Shown here: positions 35,881 through 46,960 of the stretch, one piece after another
How the letters are laid out: every line of letters starts with the position of its first letter
Position numbering within the stretch: position 1 is the stretch's first letter
From: Melitaea cinxia
Lineage: Eukaryota > Arthropoda > Insecta > Lepidoptera > Nymphalidae
Length of the DNA: 64,000 bases
Direction of reading: 5' to 3'
Assembly: GCF_905220565.1 (NCBI RefSeq)
Contig: NC_059410.1
Location: forward strand, 6,534,695-6,598,694
The notes under the pieces: generated by a model
What the model saw: only the letters and a program-made list of their open reading frames with translations
What the model was told of the DNA's origin: nothing
Databases searched by the model: none
Program-made: the position numbers and the translations under genes

Positions 35881-38236
35881 AACTGTGATCATTGTTGAAG
35901 TTATTTGCAAGCCATTAGGGCTGATCAACTTTAAATATTGCGTAAAATATGAATATTTTTAGATATTTTATATAACCCGCCATAAACGTCAACAGTTTGG
36001 TAGCAGTATAAATCGATAACTGATAATTATGATTATAAAAACATCATTTTAAATAAAATTATTTTCAAACAAAATGTTTATAAAATAGATGGTATAATAG
36101 ATGTAATAAGTAGAAGGTATATTAAAAATTAATTAATATATAACAACGAACTATTCGTAACTATTGTTATTTTATTATTATCTGTTCTAACAATGATAGA
36201 TCGTAATAGATGTATTACAAAAAATTCTACGAATATATATTAAAAGTAATGTAACAAAACATTACATATATAAAATGTTTTATCTACCTCTTTTAACTAT
36301 ACACAGATATTGATTTTGTAAAAAAAAAATACCCAAAAACAGAACAAGGATAATAGCGGATAAGGATGCCGAAAGGCGAAGGATACGTCTAAGCTACCTA
36401 ATACCCTTAAATTTAGATATTCAATCCCCTTAATGTACAAAAGAGTTATATTTATAAAATATTTTTTCAAACGAAACATGGCGTCTTTAATTAAAAATTT
36501 TCACATGGATTTAACAAGATTAAAACCGGGTTAGATTCCACAGTTTGATAAGTTTTTTTCATCGAATTCCGAGCCAATGTAGTTTGCTTTATCAGATTTT
36601 TGTAGAGCCTGAAATTTACAATTTGAAAAAGAACGTAATAATTAAATAGTCTATTTTAATAAATGTTTGGCAGTTATTAAAAGTTTATATATTGAAAAAA
36701 AAAATAAGTTCATGTATATAGTTTCCCTTAAAATAAAAATATTCGATCAAAAGTATTATTTACAAATAATATAGTCTTTAAAAATTTGATCTAATGATGA
36801 AAGTCATTTTAATAGTATTTCATCTGTTGTTTTGTTCCTACTTGAAAACATGCAAACTCGCTCTGCTTTAAAAAAATGCCGCAGACATCTATTATTCTCG
36901 TATGTTACCTTAAATACACAATTTATACAAGAAAAAAATATTTACATAAGAGTTAATGTAATACTTTTTAAATTACAGGTAATAAAATAATAAAATAAAT
37001 ATGTTTTTTAAAATATAAGAAAAACGAAAACATTGATAAGGTAGACAAAAGAAAAAGATTATGAAAAGTGCAAATATTTTTTTGAAGCATTTGGTACGTC
37101 AGAATAATGAACATTCATACAATGATAACTCACCATAAGCTCCATCACTTAAATGGCCTTACATTATTTGAATTAAACCATATTCTTTCAATGTTGCAAA
37201 CGTGTAAAGTGCTTTCAATAAACCTTAAGCGTGAATACAGAAGTGTAATAGCATTGAAGGGTGTTTACTGCCTCCACTTACTATCTCTAATGGGCCATGT
37301 GCACTTTATTGTCTAAAATTGCATTTGCTGGATGAAAATTCCTCGCGTTTTTTTTTTGTTTTTACGACGAAGCGGCAGTAAAAATTCATCGGTCTTTACT
37401 TACGCACTCCAAACGAAAAGCGAGAATTGGTTTATTTACTTACAATGAAAGAAATGTTTTGACATTTTATGTGTATGTCAATTTGCTGAAGAGTTTGTAG
37501 CAAGTTAAGGGTATCGTATTATTAATTTTTTGAATGAATTCATAATAAAAGTAAATTAAATTGCTTAATCAATGAATTATTAATTAATAATATTTTGCAA
37601 AGTAGAGCATCAGTTTCTTATAAATGATTACTCTTCATACGTTACTTCATTTGCAGTATTCCAATAACATGTATAAAATCAATGTCACGGGAAATAAAGG
37701 GCATTAAAAATGTCATCTCCATATCACAATGCACCATACGCCCCATTAATTTCACTTACCATTATACGGATTTCCTAAGGCTGTTCACAATACATTAACT
37801 TTTTACACGGCAACGCGTCTCTAAATTATAACGACGATAGGGTGGACGACTAAGTGTGTGAAAATTATTATATTGAATAATTCGATTACAAAAGCATACA
37901 AAAGTCTCCAATGAGCATAAAGTTGCTTAAAATACAAAAATAAAAATATGTACTTTCTTAGTGGTCATACTACAATACTTCTGTCTTACAATACACGACT
38001 CGCGCTGTTAGCGTTAGTGCACTGCTCCGTTTCGTGGACTTGCAACTCAATATTTCGAAGCCACATCTCAAAATGTAAAAAATAAATGCATTAAGTAATT
38101 CTTTCTCTTTTTGATTATATTCATTTATTTGAGGCTCAAAGTAAAAAGAATGCCGTAAATTTTATTATATTTATTTTGTAGTAGGCCGTTATTTGTTTAC
38201 TTCAAATTTTTTTATACAACTATGTCGGCAAATATA
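35881..38236. other. AT-rich DNA, no gene recognised
   Basis: Short frames at 36297 and 37107 have no family features. No repeats until the family T copy. Confidence 0.4.
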
Positions 38237-38466
38237 GTCGGCTATGTAGGTCGACCGATGGCGGGATAACCATCCAACTGCTGGCTTTGAAATACACAGG
38301 CCGAAGACGGCCAGCAGCGTCTTCGGTGCGACAAAGCCAGTACTGCGGTCACCAACCCGCCTGCCCAGCGTGGTGACTATGGGCAAAACACATGAGTTCA
38401 CGTTATTTTTGGCGTAAACTTGTGGAGGCCTATGTCCAGCAGTGGACTGTTTAGGCTGTAATGATG
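38237..38466 (-). repeat. Dispersed repeat family T, 3'-truncated reverse copy
   Basis: Reverse copy with GGCGGGATAACCATCCAAC, CAGCAGCGTCTTCGGTGCG, GCCTGCCCAGCGTGGTGAC and the family 5' end reading out as AGGCTGTAATGATGA at the right edge. Abuts the interrupted family G copy. Confidence 0.8.
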
Positions 38467-38526
38467 ATGTCGGCAAACTAACGGCGTGTAAGGCTCACCT
38501 GATGGTAAGCGATTACCGTAGCTTAT
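38467..38526 (+). repeat. 5' part of dispersed repeat family G, split by the transposon
   Basis: Matches the first 60 bp of the family copies at 6.1 and 34.6 kb (GGCAAAC...CTCACCTGATGGTAAGCGATTACCGTAGCTTAT). The remainder lies beyond the transposon at 39760. It begins immediately after the end of a reverse copy of another repeat family, giving a three-layer nest. Confidence 0.8.
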
Positions 38527-38809
38527 GGGGTCTAGCCACCCTGAATTTTGATTTTTTGTCATTTTTTTTTTTATTTTTTTTTTATGAATCCTGTACTATA
38601 ACGAACATAAACCATACCATTTATTTCGTAAATCTATTATTTTATAAAGTATTATTCAATATAATAATACGAGAAAATTTATATAAATCTTATACATTTT
38701 AGTCTAAGCTATATTTAACAGATAAATTACATTAAACTAAAAAAAAAAACCTTAAGTATATATATATATTTACATAACATAATAACTAAAAAATATTATT
38801 AAAAACTAA

Positions 38810-39187
38810 AAAATATTATTACGGTGCGAAGGAGGCTTCACACAGAATAATAACGAAAGCGTCAATTCCGTCATCTGGTCAATGGCTCCAAAAACAAATT
38901 CCAGCGGTGCCAATATCGTCGAAATTGCCACGTACATTGCTACCAGTACTTTCAACGATGGGTATAAGAGTATTCTTCTCATGATGAACGTACTAAATCT
39001 AACCGTCGGAGATCGCAGCTACAGTTTCTGCACTACAGTAGACGATGAGCGCTGCTCTACAGCGGACATTCGCGCTCAAAACGATTCTAAGGAAGCAAGA
39101 ACAGCACGAAGGGACGGTCAAAGAAGGGCCCAAGACTGTCAATCAGCTGCCGAAGGAATTGTCTATGGTCCAGGGATCGCTGATTAA
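38810..39187 (+). pseudogene. C-terminal fragment of a mutator-like transposase-type protein
   Basis: The frame is open from 38810. It contains LLRCEGGFTQNNNESVNSVIW, then MAPKT, an alpha-rich segment (EIATYIATSTFNDGY), a basic stretch (KEARTARRDGQRR) and ends YGPGIAD then TAA. I recognise the pattern C-x-x-G-x-TQN-x-NES-x-N-x-x-IW-x-x-x-PK as the C-terminal region of arthropod proteins annotated as mutator-like transposase domain. No frameshift or stop interrupts about 120 codons, although the rest of the protein is absent. It could be the last coding exon of a transposase, or a fragment kept by chance because the insertion is recent. The family call is from memory of the motif and needs a profile search. 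Confidence 0.7.
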
Positions 39188-39189
39188 AG

Positions 39190-39519
39190 GTAAGACTCGC
39201 CTACTTTCTTTTGCGATTATCTCGAAACTATATTTTTTGACCTGGTACCTTCGAAATCTCGGAGACTAGCCGTCCGATTGCTTTCAAATTTTCACCGAAT
39301 ATTCTCAGATACATTATCTACAATGTTACGTAGGATTTTTTCGATAACTTGATTAGTTTTTTTCTTATTAATGTTTTTGCTTGAAAACTATCGGTAAAAA
39401 ATGATAATTTTTGAATTTGCGACTCCCATAATTTTTCTAACGTTCGAAAAACAAAACGGCTACGCTACATTGTAGTCACACTATATTGTAAGAACCTGAA
39501 TTTTTTTGTTGTTTTTCAG
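39190..39519 (+). other. Candidate 3' UTR intron of the transposase gene
   Basis: Directly after the transposase stop comes TTAAAG|GTAAGAC, a near-consensus splice donor. About 330 bp later a pyrimidine-rich tract ending TTGTTTTTCAG precedes ATGTACC at 39520, a good acceptor. AATAAA follows at about 39622. Together these look like an intron lying wholly in the 3' UTR. Inferred from sequence only. Confidence 0.4.
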
Positions 39520-39759
39520 ATGTACCATAACCGAGTTCCAGGTGGGACAAGGACCGCGCATATCGTGTGGAGGACCCCCGCGGCAACTAACGTCACGGCG
39601 TCATTTTTAAATATTTTCCAATAAAATTTTATGATGTTACTCTTGAAACTCTTTATGATAATGACCTAAATAATAAAAATATTCCGACCGATAGTTTCAG
39701 ATTTATTAATTAAAAAATAAAAAAGTGCATTTCTCGGTTCGCCAAGGTGGCCAGACCCC

Positions 39760-39985
39760 TTATAGATGCTTGCAACATCAGAAGCATCGCAAGCGCGTTG
39801 CTGACCCTACGCTCACTTACTTCCCCAGGAGCTCAGTCACCTTATTCACCACCAGGGAAACACAACACTACTTGAAAGCAGTATTATTTAGCTATGATCT
39901 TCTCTAAGGTCGAGGTACTTCCCCAGTCGGGCAGCTCGAGATTTTGAGCAGGATATTTTCTGCTATACCTACCTCAGTTTTTTAG
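39760..39985 (+). repeat. 3' part of dispersed repeat family G, split by the transposon
   Basis: Continues the family consensus from TATAGATGCTTGCAACATC through GCAAGCGCGTTGC and CCCCAGGAGCTC to CTACCTCAGTT. Joined to 38467-38526 it makes one roughly 285-bp copy, the expected family length. Confidence 0.8.
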
Positions 39986-40689
39986 GAACATAGCTCTTAG
40001 ATGTTCTAAAGATTAAATTTACATTTAAAATGTCGTCTGAATAAACGCATTTAACGCTAATTAATGAAATAATCAAGCTCACACAACTAAAACGTTATTT
40101 AGTATCCATTTACATAAACTTCAATCCTAATTGATACATAACCACATAAAATGCCCAAAGATATTCTTTTAGTAAATCGAAGTATATGAGATAAATATTC
40201 ATAGAATGGACATATTGGTATAAACAAGTCGTACGCGAAACGTCTTGTAACTTGCAGTGTATGATCACGTATTCCCACGCTTATTTACGAAGCTGGCACG
40301 AAACCAAGCGACCCGGCTGTATATCACTGTTACGTATTAGCCTTATATTTTAAAGCCTTTATAAACTAGCTGCTGATCGTTACTTTGCCCGCATAAAATA
40401 TCGTTCTATATAGCGATTCGGCTTTGCAGTTTTGTAGCACAGAATGTATATGAATATTTAAAGTCTGGTGAATTTTGTATTATTGAATAGCCAGGTAAAT
40501 TTGGAATTTAATGAGAGTTTTGTAAAAACATTATTCCAGATTAAGTTTTTGTATTATTCGTAGCAGATGTTTATTAAATAGCTGACTTCATTTTAGAAGA
40601 ATATGCTACTAATATACGTAACGTTAGTTATGCATGAAACAATTTAAAAAGAAAACAATTTACATTAGCTTTTAATTCAAACATTTTTA
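39986..40689. other. AT-rich DNA, no feature seen
   Basis: Nothing recognised. Confidence 0.4.
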
Positions 40690-41075
40690 CACGCTTTATA
40701 TTAGCTTCACCTGTATGTTTGTATGTTGGTAACCAACTCCTTTGGACTTCATTTTCACCCACCCACTTTAAACGTTCAGATTTCATTTAAACTTGGTACT
40801 TTTCGAGGACCGATGACTATACACCTAATTTGATAAGATTATTCAATTTTAGTTTAGTTTAATTATAAAAGCGTGTTTTTTAAGTTTTTTGAAGTGAAAC
40901 TTCCTTAGGCGCATGGGGGGTAAAATTTTTACGGATAACCGCCTGGGAACACGGCGTGACGTTGGCTTTTTGTTTTCTTTTTTCATTAGTTTTTTTTTCT
41001 TTAATTAGTTTTCTTTTTCAATTAGTTTGCCAAAAAAGTTTTACTTATCACATGTGTATTTTGTAGGCACGCAAT
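40690..41075 (+). repeat. Dispersed repeat, TTAGCTTCACCTGTATG type
   Basis: TTATATTAGCTTCACCTGTA, AACCAACTCCTTTGGACTTC, CAGATTTCATTTAAACTTGG, GCATGGGGGGTAAAATTTTT and ACACGGCGTGACGTTGGC are wording I know from lepidopteran interspersed repeats. T-rich 3' half. No coding frame. Confidence 0.5.
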
Positions 41076-42339
41076 TTTTTTTAAACTATTAAATATTTAT
41101 ATTAAAAACGAAGAATGAGAGAAATAAAGTTGAACAATACGACATTGTTTAAGAATAGGATTTGTATTAAATAATTATCCTTGGATACCCTTAAAAGAAA
41201 CGCTTTAAAAATGTATATAAAATTGTTACTCCAAAATAAGATTAATTATTATAAGATTAATTTTAATATGTATTAACATTAATTTCATAGCCTGAATAAT
41301 TTGTCTGTATGTTTAGGCGTTCTAATTAATTATTTAAAAGCACTGACCTAAGCTGCAAATCAATTACATACCGTCATGTAGCTACTTTATTTAACAAAAC
41401 TTAGAGCATAATACTAGAATTGGTGAAACTAATAGAGTAACATTACACTGTCACATTCATTCAGATAAGTGTAGGTTCTTATAGAATCAAAAATTAGCCA
41501 AATTTGCACAGTAAATGAAAATGTTCACAACACCGGATAACGGCAGTCGAGTCAATTAAATGTAATAATTGACAATAGATATGTAGAGCAATATTTATCA
41601 AAATTTTACGCTAATCATCTAATTTATTATAACTTCACCTTTTCAATGGGTACACAATAAAAAGTTTTCAATATGTCAAATATGGTAATACATATTGCTT
41701 AAATAAACTTAATCATAACAATACAGCGTAAAAAGGATTAAAATTTGTTTCCTTTTTAATTTTCATTACAAATTTCTTGTTAAGTTGGCGTGGAACACGA
41801 TCTAAAATTTGGCGTGTTCTTGAGGTTAACGTCATAAACTTAGCGTTCCTATTGCTTGAGCCAAATTTATGTTTCAAGATATTTTTCAACTTAACTTTTG
41901 GCAAGTACACGAGCTTAAATATGCTTTTTAAAACAAAGAATATCAAAGATTAATATTTTTATTCAATTAGAGAAATTATAGTCGAAGACATTGCGTGATG
42001 CTTAATTCTGTGATATACATATGTATGACTGCGTACATTTTATACAATTATTAGAAGGTTTAGGATGTTGTGTATCATTTCCGTTCTGTGTACAAAATTA
42101 CGATTTTAGTGTTGTCTTATCTAGTTCAATAATATGTCTAAATCTATTAGAGATCCACTCAAAGACCAGAAGAATTATACATTTAAATATAATAGAGTCC
42201 AAGAATAATAATTTACTAGCACTCAGGTATGATAAGGAGTCGAAGAAATTGTAATGTTCATCATAAAACAGTAACATTTATAGATTTCTTTTGGGGATAC
42301 TACCTCTTCAGTAATATTACCCGCGTCGGAAAGGATATT
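41076..42339. other. AT-rich DNA, no gene recognised
   Basis: A 77-codon frame on the - strand (41713-41946) is K/N/F-rich with no recognised domain. Confidence 0.4.
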
Positions 42340-42965
42340 ACAGCCCATAAATAGTTATTATACCGCGTCGATAGTACATTAAGCTATATCGATCTTCCAC
42401 GAGCAAATTGGCCGACTTATTTCGCATTTTCCATCATAATACCGTAACATCGACTGTGAGAGGACACGACGATTATAGCAATTTATTCGACGTCGATGAG
42501 CGCAAACTGTGTCCTTCTAATCGACATTTTAGATTTACGAGGCCGCTAAAGCGAAGGATTAAAAAGGGCAACGGGATATACTGTATATATTTATATACAC
42601 ACGTTATCCGCCTTGAATATAAGGCCGTAAATGAAGCGGAATTCAGAGGCTTACGTCATTCGAATCTCCGTGTCATTATTAAAGGAAACATTTACGGAGT
42701 AAAACGCTCTCTACATCGCAATCGTAGCAATTTTATATATTAACAGATTAATCTTCGTCAGTAGGTACTACTTTTCTTGGAGCAAATATTTTTAGCTCGA
42801 CGCACGACAAGCAGGCCCTTTTAATTATCCACATTCCGGGTGGACAAATTGTCCGCTGGCTTTCGGGCCCGGATATTAATTTCGATACATTGTCCCTATC
42901 CGGCTGGAATGACTGCTATTATTTTCAGCCCACAAGACACGATTTAATCGCTCCTATCAACGATT
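42340..42965. promoter_or_regulatory. GC-richer non-repetitive island, candidate conserved element
   Basis: About 600 bp with far more CpG than the flanks and no match to any repeat in the window. A + frame is open from 42408 to 42743 (111 codons), but its composition (R-, N- and Y-rich, no domain) does not look like a protein I know. Features include CGACGTCGATGAGCGC, TTACGTCATTCGAATC, CTTTTAATTATCCACATTCC and GGCTTTCGGGCCCGG. Could be an enhancer, a non-coding exon, or an unrecognised coding exon. Confidence 0.3.
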
Positions 42966-43116
42966 TCAATTTATAATTACTATAATTGGGAAAACACAAG
43001 TGTGTCAATCTGATTTTGGTTTTAGTATCAATTTCAACTTCAACGTTCTTTCGATCCGAAATCGATCGAGAAACAATGGTGAAAATGTTGTAAATAGTCT
43101 TAAGAAGAAGACGCGT

Positions 43117-43461
43117 GACGCCGCGTTGGCGTAACGGTCACAGCTATGGATTGTGCCGGTTGCGCTGGCGGTTGCGGGTTCGATCCCCGCACATGACATA
43201 CATTTGTATTGGCCATACAGGTGTTTGCCGTGGTCTGGGTGTTTGTGCAGTCCTTGTGGGTCTCCCCAACGTGCCTCGGAGAGCACGTTAAGCCGTCGGT
43301 CCCGGTTGTTATCATGTACACCTGATAGCGATCGTTACTCATAGTAGAGAATATATCCGCCAACCCGCATTGGAGCAGCGTGGTGGATTAAGCTCTGATC
43401 CTTCTCCTACACGGGGAAAGAGGCCTATGCCCAACAGTGGGATATTACAGGCTGAAGCGAA
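43117..43461 (+). mobile_element. Full-length tRNA-headed SINE (family S)
   Basis: Head GACGCCGCGTTGGCGTAACGG with an A-box-like start and the B-box GCGGGTTCGATCCCCGC, then a middle with TTTGCCGTGGTCTGGGTG, CTCCCCAACGTGCCTCGG and TATCATGTACACCTGATAGC, then a tail module (GCATTGGAGCAGCGTGGTGG ... TGGGATATTACAGGCTGAAG). Flanking CTTAAGAAGAA and CTTTAGAAGAA suggest a slightly mutated target duplication. No coding capacity; mobilised in trans by a LINE. Another copy is at 54.4 kb, a head relative at 30.6 kb, and the tail alone at 10.6 and 22.7 kb. Confidence 0.85.
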
Positions 43462-44291
43462 TCTTTAGAAGAAAGTGACTTGACTAAGCAGTATTTAGGA
43501 GACGCTAAAGCAATTGTACCAACTGAATAAGTACGATGAATCGAAAAATTTAACTTCAAATGGATGTGCTTAGATTTGTTTTAGATAAAGATTATTTATA
43601 TAGTGTCTTATTTTACAAATCCAATTTCCGCGTGAATACACGGGCTGGTTGTAAATAACGCAGACAAAGCTTTGCAAGAATCGCGTACCGTTCGATACAT
43701 TATGCAGACCACGCTTCGTTGCGCCGAGCAATGAGCTCTGTAAATATACCGGGCACATCTGTAACGACGTTTTTCCACTTTATAACAATTTTTTCCACTG
43801 ACTTTACACGCTTTTCAAAGTAGTTTTGAAACTTATAAGGTTGAACCGGCTTAATAACTTGATTTTTGTTTTATCTCTATATTTAACAATGAACGCTTAG
43901 ACTTAATTGCTCTTCAAAAGATGTAATATCTAAGCCGTTAATAATATAGCCGTGTAAATTGTTTAAAAGCATAATAGATAATTAATATAACGAGATGTTG
44001 TGTTGTATTTGTATATAACATAAGTTTTATTGTAATCGTAGTTTACATTTGTTCTTATTTTTTATAATTTTTTAATTTTTTTTTTGTGCAATTCACTTAC
44101 TGTTTTTTCCCTCGTGTTTGTATGTTTTTTCTTTTATTTTCATTTTCGTAATTTGTAATGCAATATTACTTAAGTCGTGCCTTCTGATATCTGGTGAATG
44201 GGGGAGAAATATTGTTTTTTTTTTGTTTATTATTTTGTCATCATTGTTATTGATACACACAGATTATTGTATTAAACTTAGTCTATATTAT
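43462..44291. other. Unique AT-rich DNA
   Basis: No gene. Slightly GC-richer at 43650-43760 (CACGCTTCGTTGCGCCGAG). Confidence 0.35.
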
Positions 44292-44581
44292 ACTAGCTGA
44301 CCCGGCGAACTTCGTATCGCCTAACACAAACTTTATCGTATGGTATTAAAGTTCAAATTGACTTTTAAGTATTATCACAAATCTTTTGTATGGGAGTATA
44401 GAAAAGTGTTGTTTTTAGACTTTTTCAGGAAATTTAATTTTTTTTTTTAGAATTTTTCTCTCCGTAAGAACCATCCTCGTACTTCAAGGAATATTTTAAA
44501 AAAAGAATTAGCGAAATCGGTCCAACCGTTCTCGAGTTTTTCGCTTAGCAACACATTCAGCGACTCATTTTTATATTATAG
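44292..44581 (+). repeat. Dispersed repeat family C, GACCCGGCGAAC subtype
   Basis: Runs from ACTAGCTGACCCGGCGAAC to CATTTTTATATTATAGACT, with GTAAGAACCATCCTCGTAC and CCAACCGTTCTCGAG inside. An inverted partner about 300 bp long lies at 51186-51474. Confidence 0.75.
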
Positions 44582-44582
44582 A

Positions 44583-44785
44583 CTAGCTGACCCCGCAAAC
44601 GTTGTTTTGCCATATATTTTACTAATCCCCTTAATCCCCCCCTTTTAACTTAGTGGTATGAAAAATAGATGTTGTTCGATTCTCAGACCTACCCAATATG
44701 CACACAAAATTTCATGAGAATCGGTCAAGCCGTTTCGGAGGAGTTTAACTAGAAACTTCGCGACACGAGAATTTTATATATGAGA
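44583..44785 (+). repeat. Dispersed repeat family C, GACCCCGCAAAC subtype, adjoining the previous copy
   Basis: CTAGCTGACCCCGCAAACG to CACGAGAATTTTATATATGAG, in tandem with the preceding copy and sharing the ACTAGCTGACC start word. Confidence 0.7.
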
Positions 44786-45004
44786 TAAGTCAATTGTCAA
44801 TAAATAAATAAAATAATAATTATACAGTTTTTTTTGTTTGTGACAGTCACAAAGTGTTCATTGCTCGCTATGTAACAACTAAATGTAATTTTTTTATTTT
44901 CATTGGACCTTTTTTTGTTTTGGTTTTTCAACATCATAAAATAACTGAGAGTACGGAATGGATAAATGGTTATATAGGTTAGTATAAATAAATGATTGTT
45001 GTGT

Positions 45005-45126
45005 TTCTGTGGTGAGTAAGGTGACCAGAGCTCCTGGGGGAGATTCGGGGTAAGATCGGCAACACGTTTGCAATGCTTCTGGTAATCGCTTACCATCAGG
45101 TGAGCCGTACTCTTGTTTGGCGACCT
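45005..45126 (-). repeat. Dispersed repeat family G, truncated reverse copy
   Basis: Reverse complement of the first 120 bp of the family, from CAGGAGCTCTGGTCACC back to GGTCGCCAAACAAG. The 3' half is absent. Confidence 0.75.
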
Positions 45127-45369
45127 AGTTGTATAAAAATATTATAAACATTTATCATGTCTTATTTTTATCATAACAGTTGGGATAATTTTTTTTTTAT
45201 ATTATCTCATCTGTTATGCTACGAAAAGAGATACATTTTTTCGATTTTGGAATATTTTTATTTTATTAATCGTTGTAGCGTAATATTTTATAGATCGCTT
45301 TCGTCAATGAATTGGCTCTCAAATATCATATCATATATTATGTTAATACACTTAGGTTAAGATGTTTGC

Positions 45370-46320
45370 CTTCCTATTTGAATTATTCCTATTTGAATTT
45401 AAATACCAATGGTCAAACTGATTATCTGTACATTTGTACCGTTTATCCTCCGGTACAGAAACATATCTTGGAACACTTCATTTTAAATACAAATCATATA
45501 ATTGATAAACTTAGCTCCTTTAACATAATCGTTCTTGCGGATTTTAACTTGGGTGGTCTGTGTTGGAACTAGACGACTGGCACTGCACTGACTCCGATAA
45601 CAACGAATAATTTGTTGAATAACATGATTACTGATTTAATGTCATTAAATGCTCTTACACAGTATAATTGTTGTAAAAATAATAAAAATCGCGTTTTAGA
45701 CCTAGTAATTAGCTCTCTGGTTATCTCCCAATTGAGCGAAAGCAAGGACCCTCTTTCCGGGATAGAACCATTACACCCTCCTATTGAGTTTTCCGTTAAA
45801 ATTAACTTTCAGAAAAAGCTCGAATCTTGTATTGGTGCTAGGTTCCGCTTACAAAGCTGACTATGACAAAATTACAAGTGCCCTGAATAATATTCTTGGG
45901 AGAAGAAATTGTCGAGTTACGATTGCAGCTGTTCTCAGAATTATCATTGCTAAACATGTGCCCAAATCCAAAACACGGTCTAGTAAATATCCGCTATGGT
46001 TTTCTGCAGCACTGATAAAAGTCATCAATGAAAAATTTAAATATCGTAAAAATGGCAACCCTCGTGATTTAATTACTTTTAAGTTGCTCAGGGAGCGTTG
46101 CGCGAAGCTTCATAATCTAAACTATAAATTGTATTTGAATAGCCTGGAAACAACTTTGTCTTCAAACCCTAAACTTTTTTGAAGCTTTATCAAGCGCAAA
46201 AAGGGTAAGTCAATTTCCTATCCTGCCACGATGTCCTTAGATGGCGCAGTGGCTTCTTCCGGACCTGGACAGTTATAATATAACGGTTCGTTATTAAACA
46301 GGTTTGTTATTTTTGTTGGC
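45370..46320 (+). pseudogene. Broken LINE: endonuclease region and ORF2 linker
   Basis: Frames on the + strand show pieces of an endonuclease-exonuclease-phosphatase domain: DYLYICTVYPP (about 45420) and IVLADFNLGGLCWN (about 45531-45570, the GDFN motif), then RVLDLVISSL (about 45690-45720). After a frame shift come YPLWFSAALIKVINEKFKYRK (about 45990-46050) and SLETTLSSNPKLF to 46180, typical of the stretch between endonuclease and reverse transcriptase in CR1/Jockey LINEs. Several frameshifts and stops. The reverse transcriptase is absent: the frame runs (NRFVIFVG) into the tandem array at 46321. Confidence 0.75.
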
Positions 46321-46960
46321 GTCCTGTCGTGTTGGCGCATTGGCGCGTTGGCACGTTGGCGCATTGGCGTGTTGGCGTGTTGGCGCATTGGCGTGTTGGC
46401 GTGTTGGCGCATTGCCGTGTTGGCATGTTGGCGTATTGGCACATTGCCGTGTTGGCGTGTTGGCGTGTCGGCGTGTTGGCGTATTGGCGTGTTGGCGTGT
46501 TGGCGTGTTGGCGTGTTGGCGTATTGGCACATTGGCGTGTTGGCGTATTGGCGTAATGGCGTATTGGCGTGTTGGAGTATTGGCGTGTTAGCATGTTGGC
46601 GTGTTGGCGTGTTGGCACATTGCCGTGTTGGCATGTTGGCGCATTGGCGTATTGGCGTGTTGGCGCATTGGCGTATTGGCGTGTTGGCATGTTGGCGTGT
46701 TGGCGTGTTGGCGTTTTGACGTGTTGGCGTGTTGGCGTATTGGCGTGTTGGAGTGTTGGCGTGTTGGCGTATTGGCGTGTTGGCGTGTTGGCGGATTGGC
46801 ACATTGGCGTGTTGGCGTGTTGGCGCATTGGCGTATTGGCGTGTTGGTATGTTGGCGTGTTGGACTGTTGGCGTGTTGACGTGTTGGCATGTTGGAGTGT
46901 TGGCGTGTTGGCGTGTTGGAGTTTTGGCATGTTGGCGTTTTGACGTATTGGCGTGTTTAA
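46313..46960. repeat. 8-bp tandem array, about 81 units, GTGTTGGC consensus
   Basis: The array can be cut into consecutive octamers from 46313 to 46960 with no insertion or deletion. The commonest units are GTGTTGGC, GTATTGGC, GCATTGGC and ATGTTGGC. The last five bases TTGGC are nearly constant, and changes cluster in the first three. Because 8 is not a multiple of 3, each frame encodes an 8-residue periodic peptide; stop codons are rare, so long frames open on both strands (LACWRVGV-like on +, RQHANTPT-like on -). These are not genes. The array starts exactly where the LINE homology ends. Confidence 0.95.

Larger units (their letters stand above)
38527..39759 (+). mobile_element. Nested 1,233-bp DNA transposon carrying a transposase remnant
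   Basis: The left end GGGGTCTAGCCACCCTG and the reverse complement of the right end, GGGGTCTGGCCACCTTG, form a 17-bp terminal inverted repeat with two mismatches. TTAT at 38523-38526 is repeated at 39760-39763. The element interrupts a dispersed repeat whose uninterrupted copies (6.1 and 34.6 kb) read ...CCGTAGCTTATAGACG...; here the break falls exactly after CTTAT and the second half resumes at TTATAGATG. This fixes both ends and a 4-bp target duplication. Inside is an open frame for the C-terminal part of a transposase (38810-39187). The left 280 bp are low-complexity T-rich DNA, so the N-terminal and catalytic parts are missing: an internally deleted, non-autonomous copy. Confidence 0.8.

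Noticed and set aside
42408..42743. Frame of 111 codons as a protein-coding gene
   Set aside because: No recognisable domain and no transcript or splice support; kept only as a candidate conserved island.
43005..43363. Overlapping 63-93 codon frames
   Set aside because: Entirely inside the SINE at 43.1 kb.
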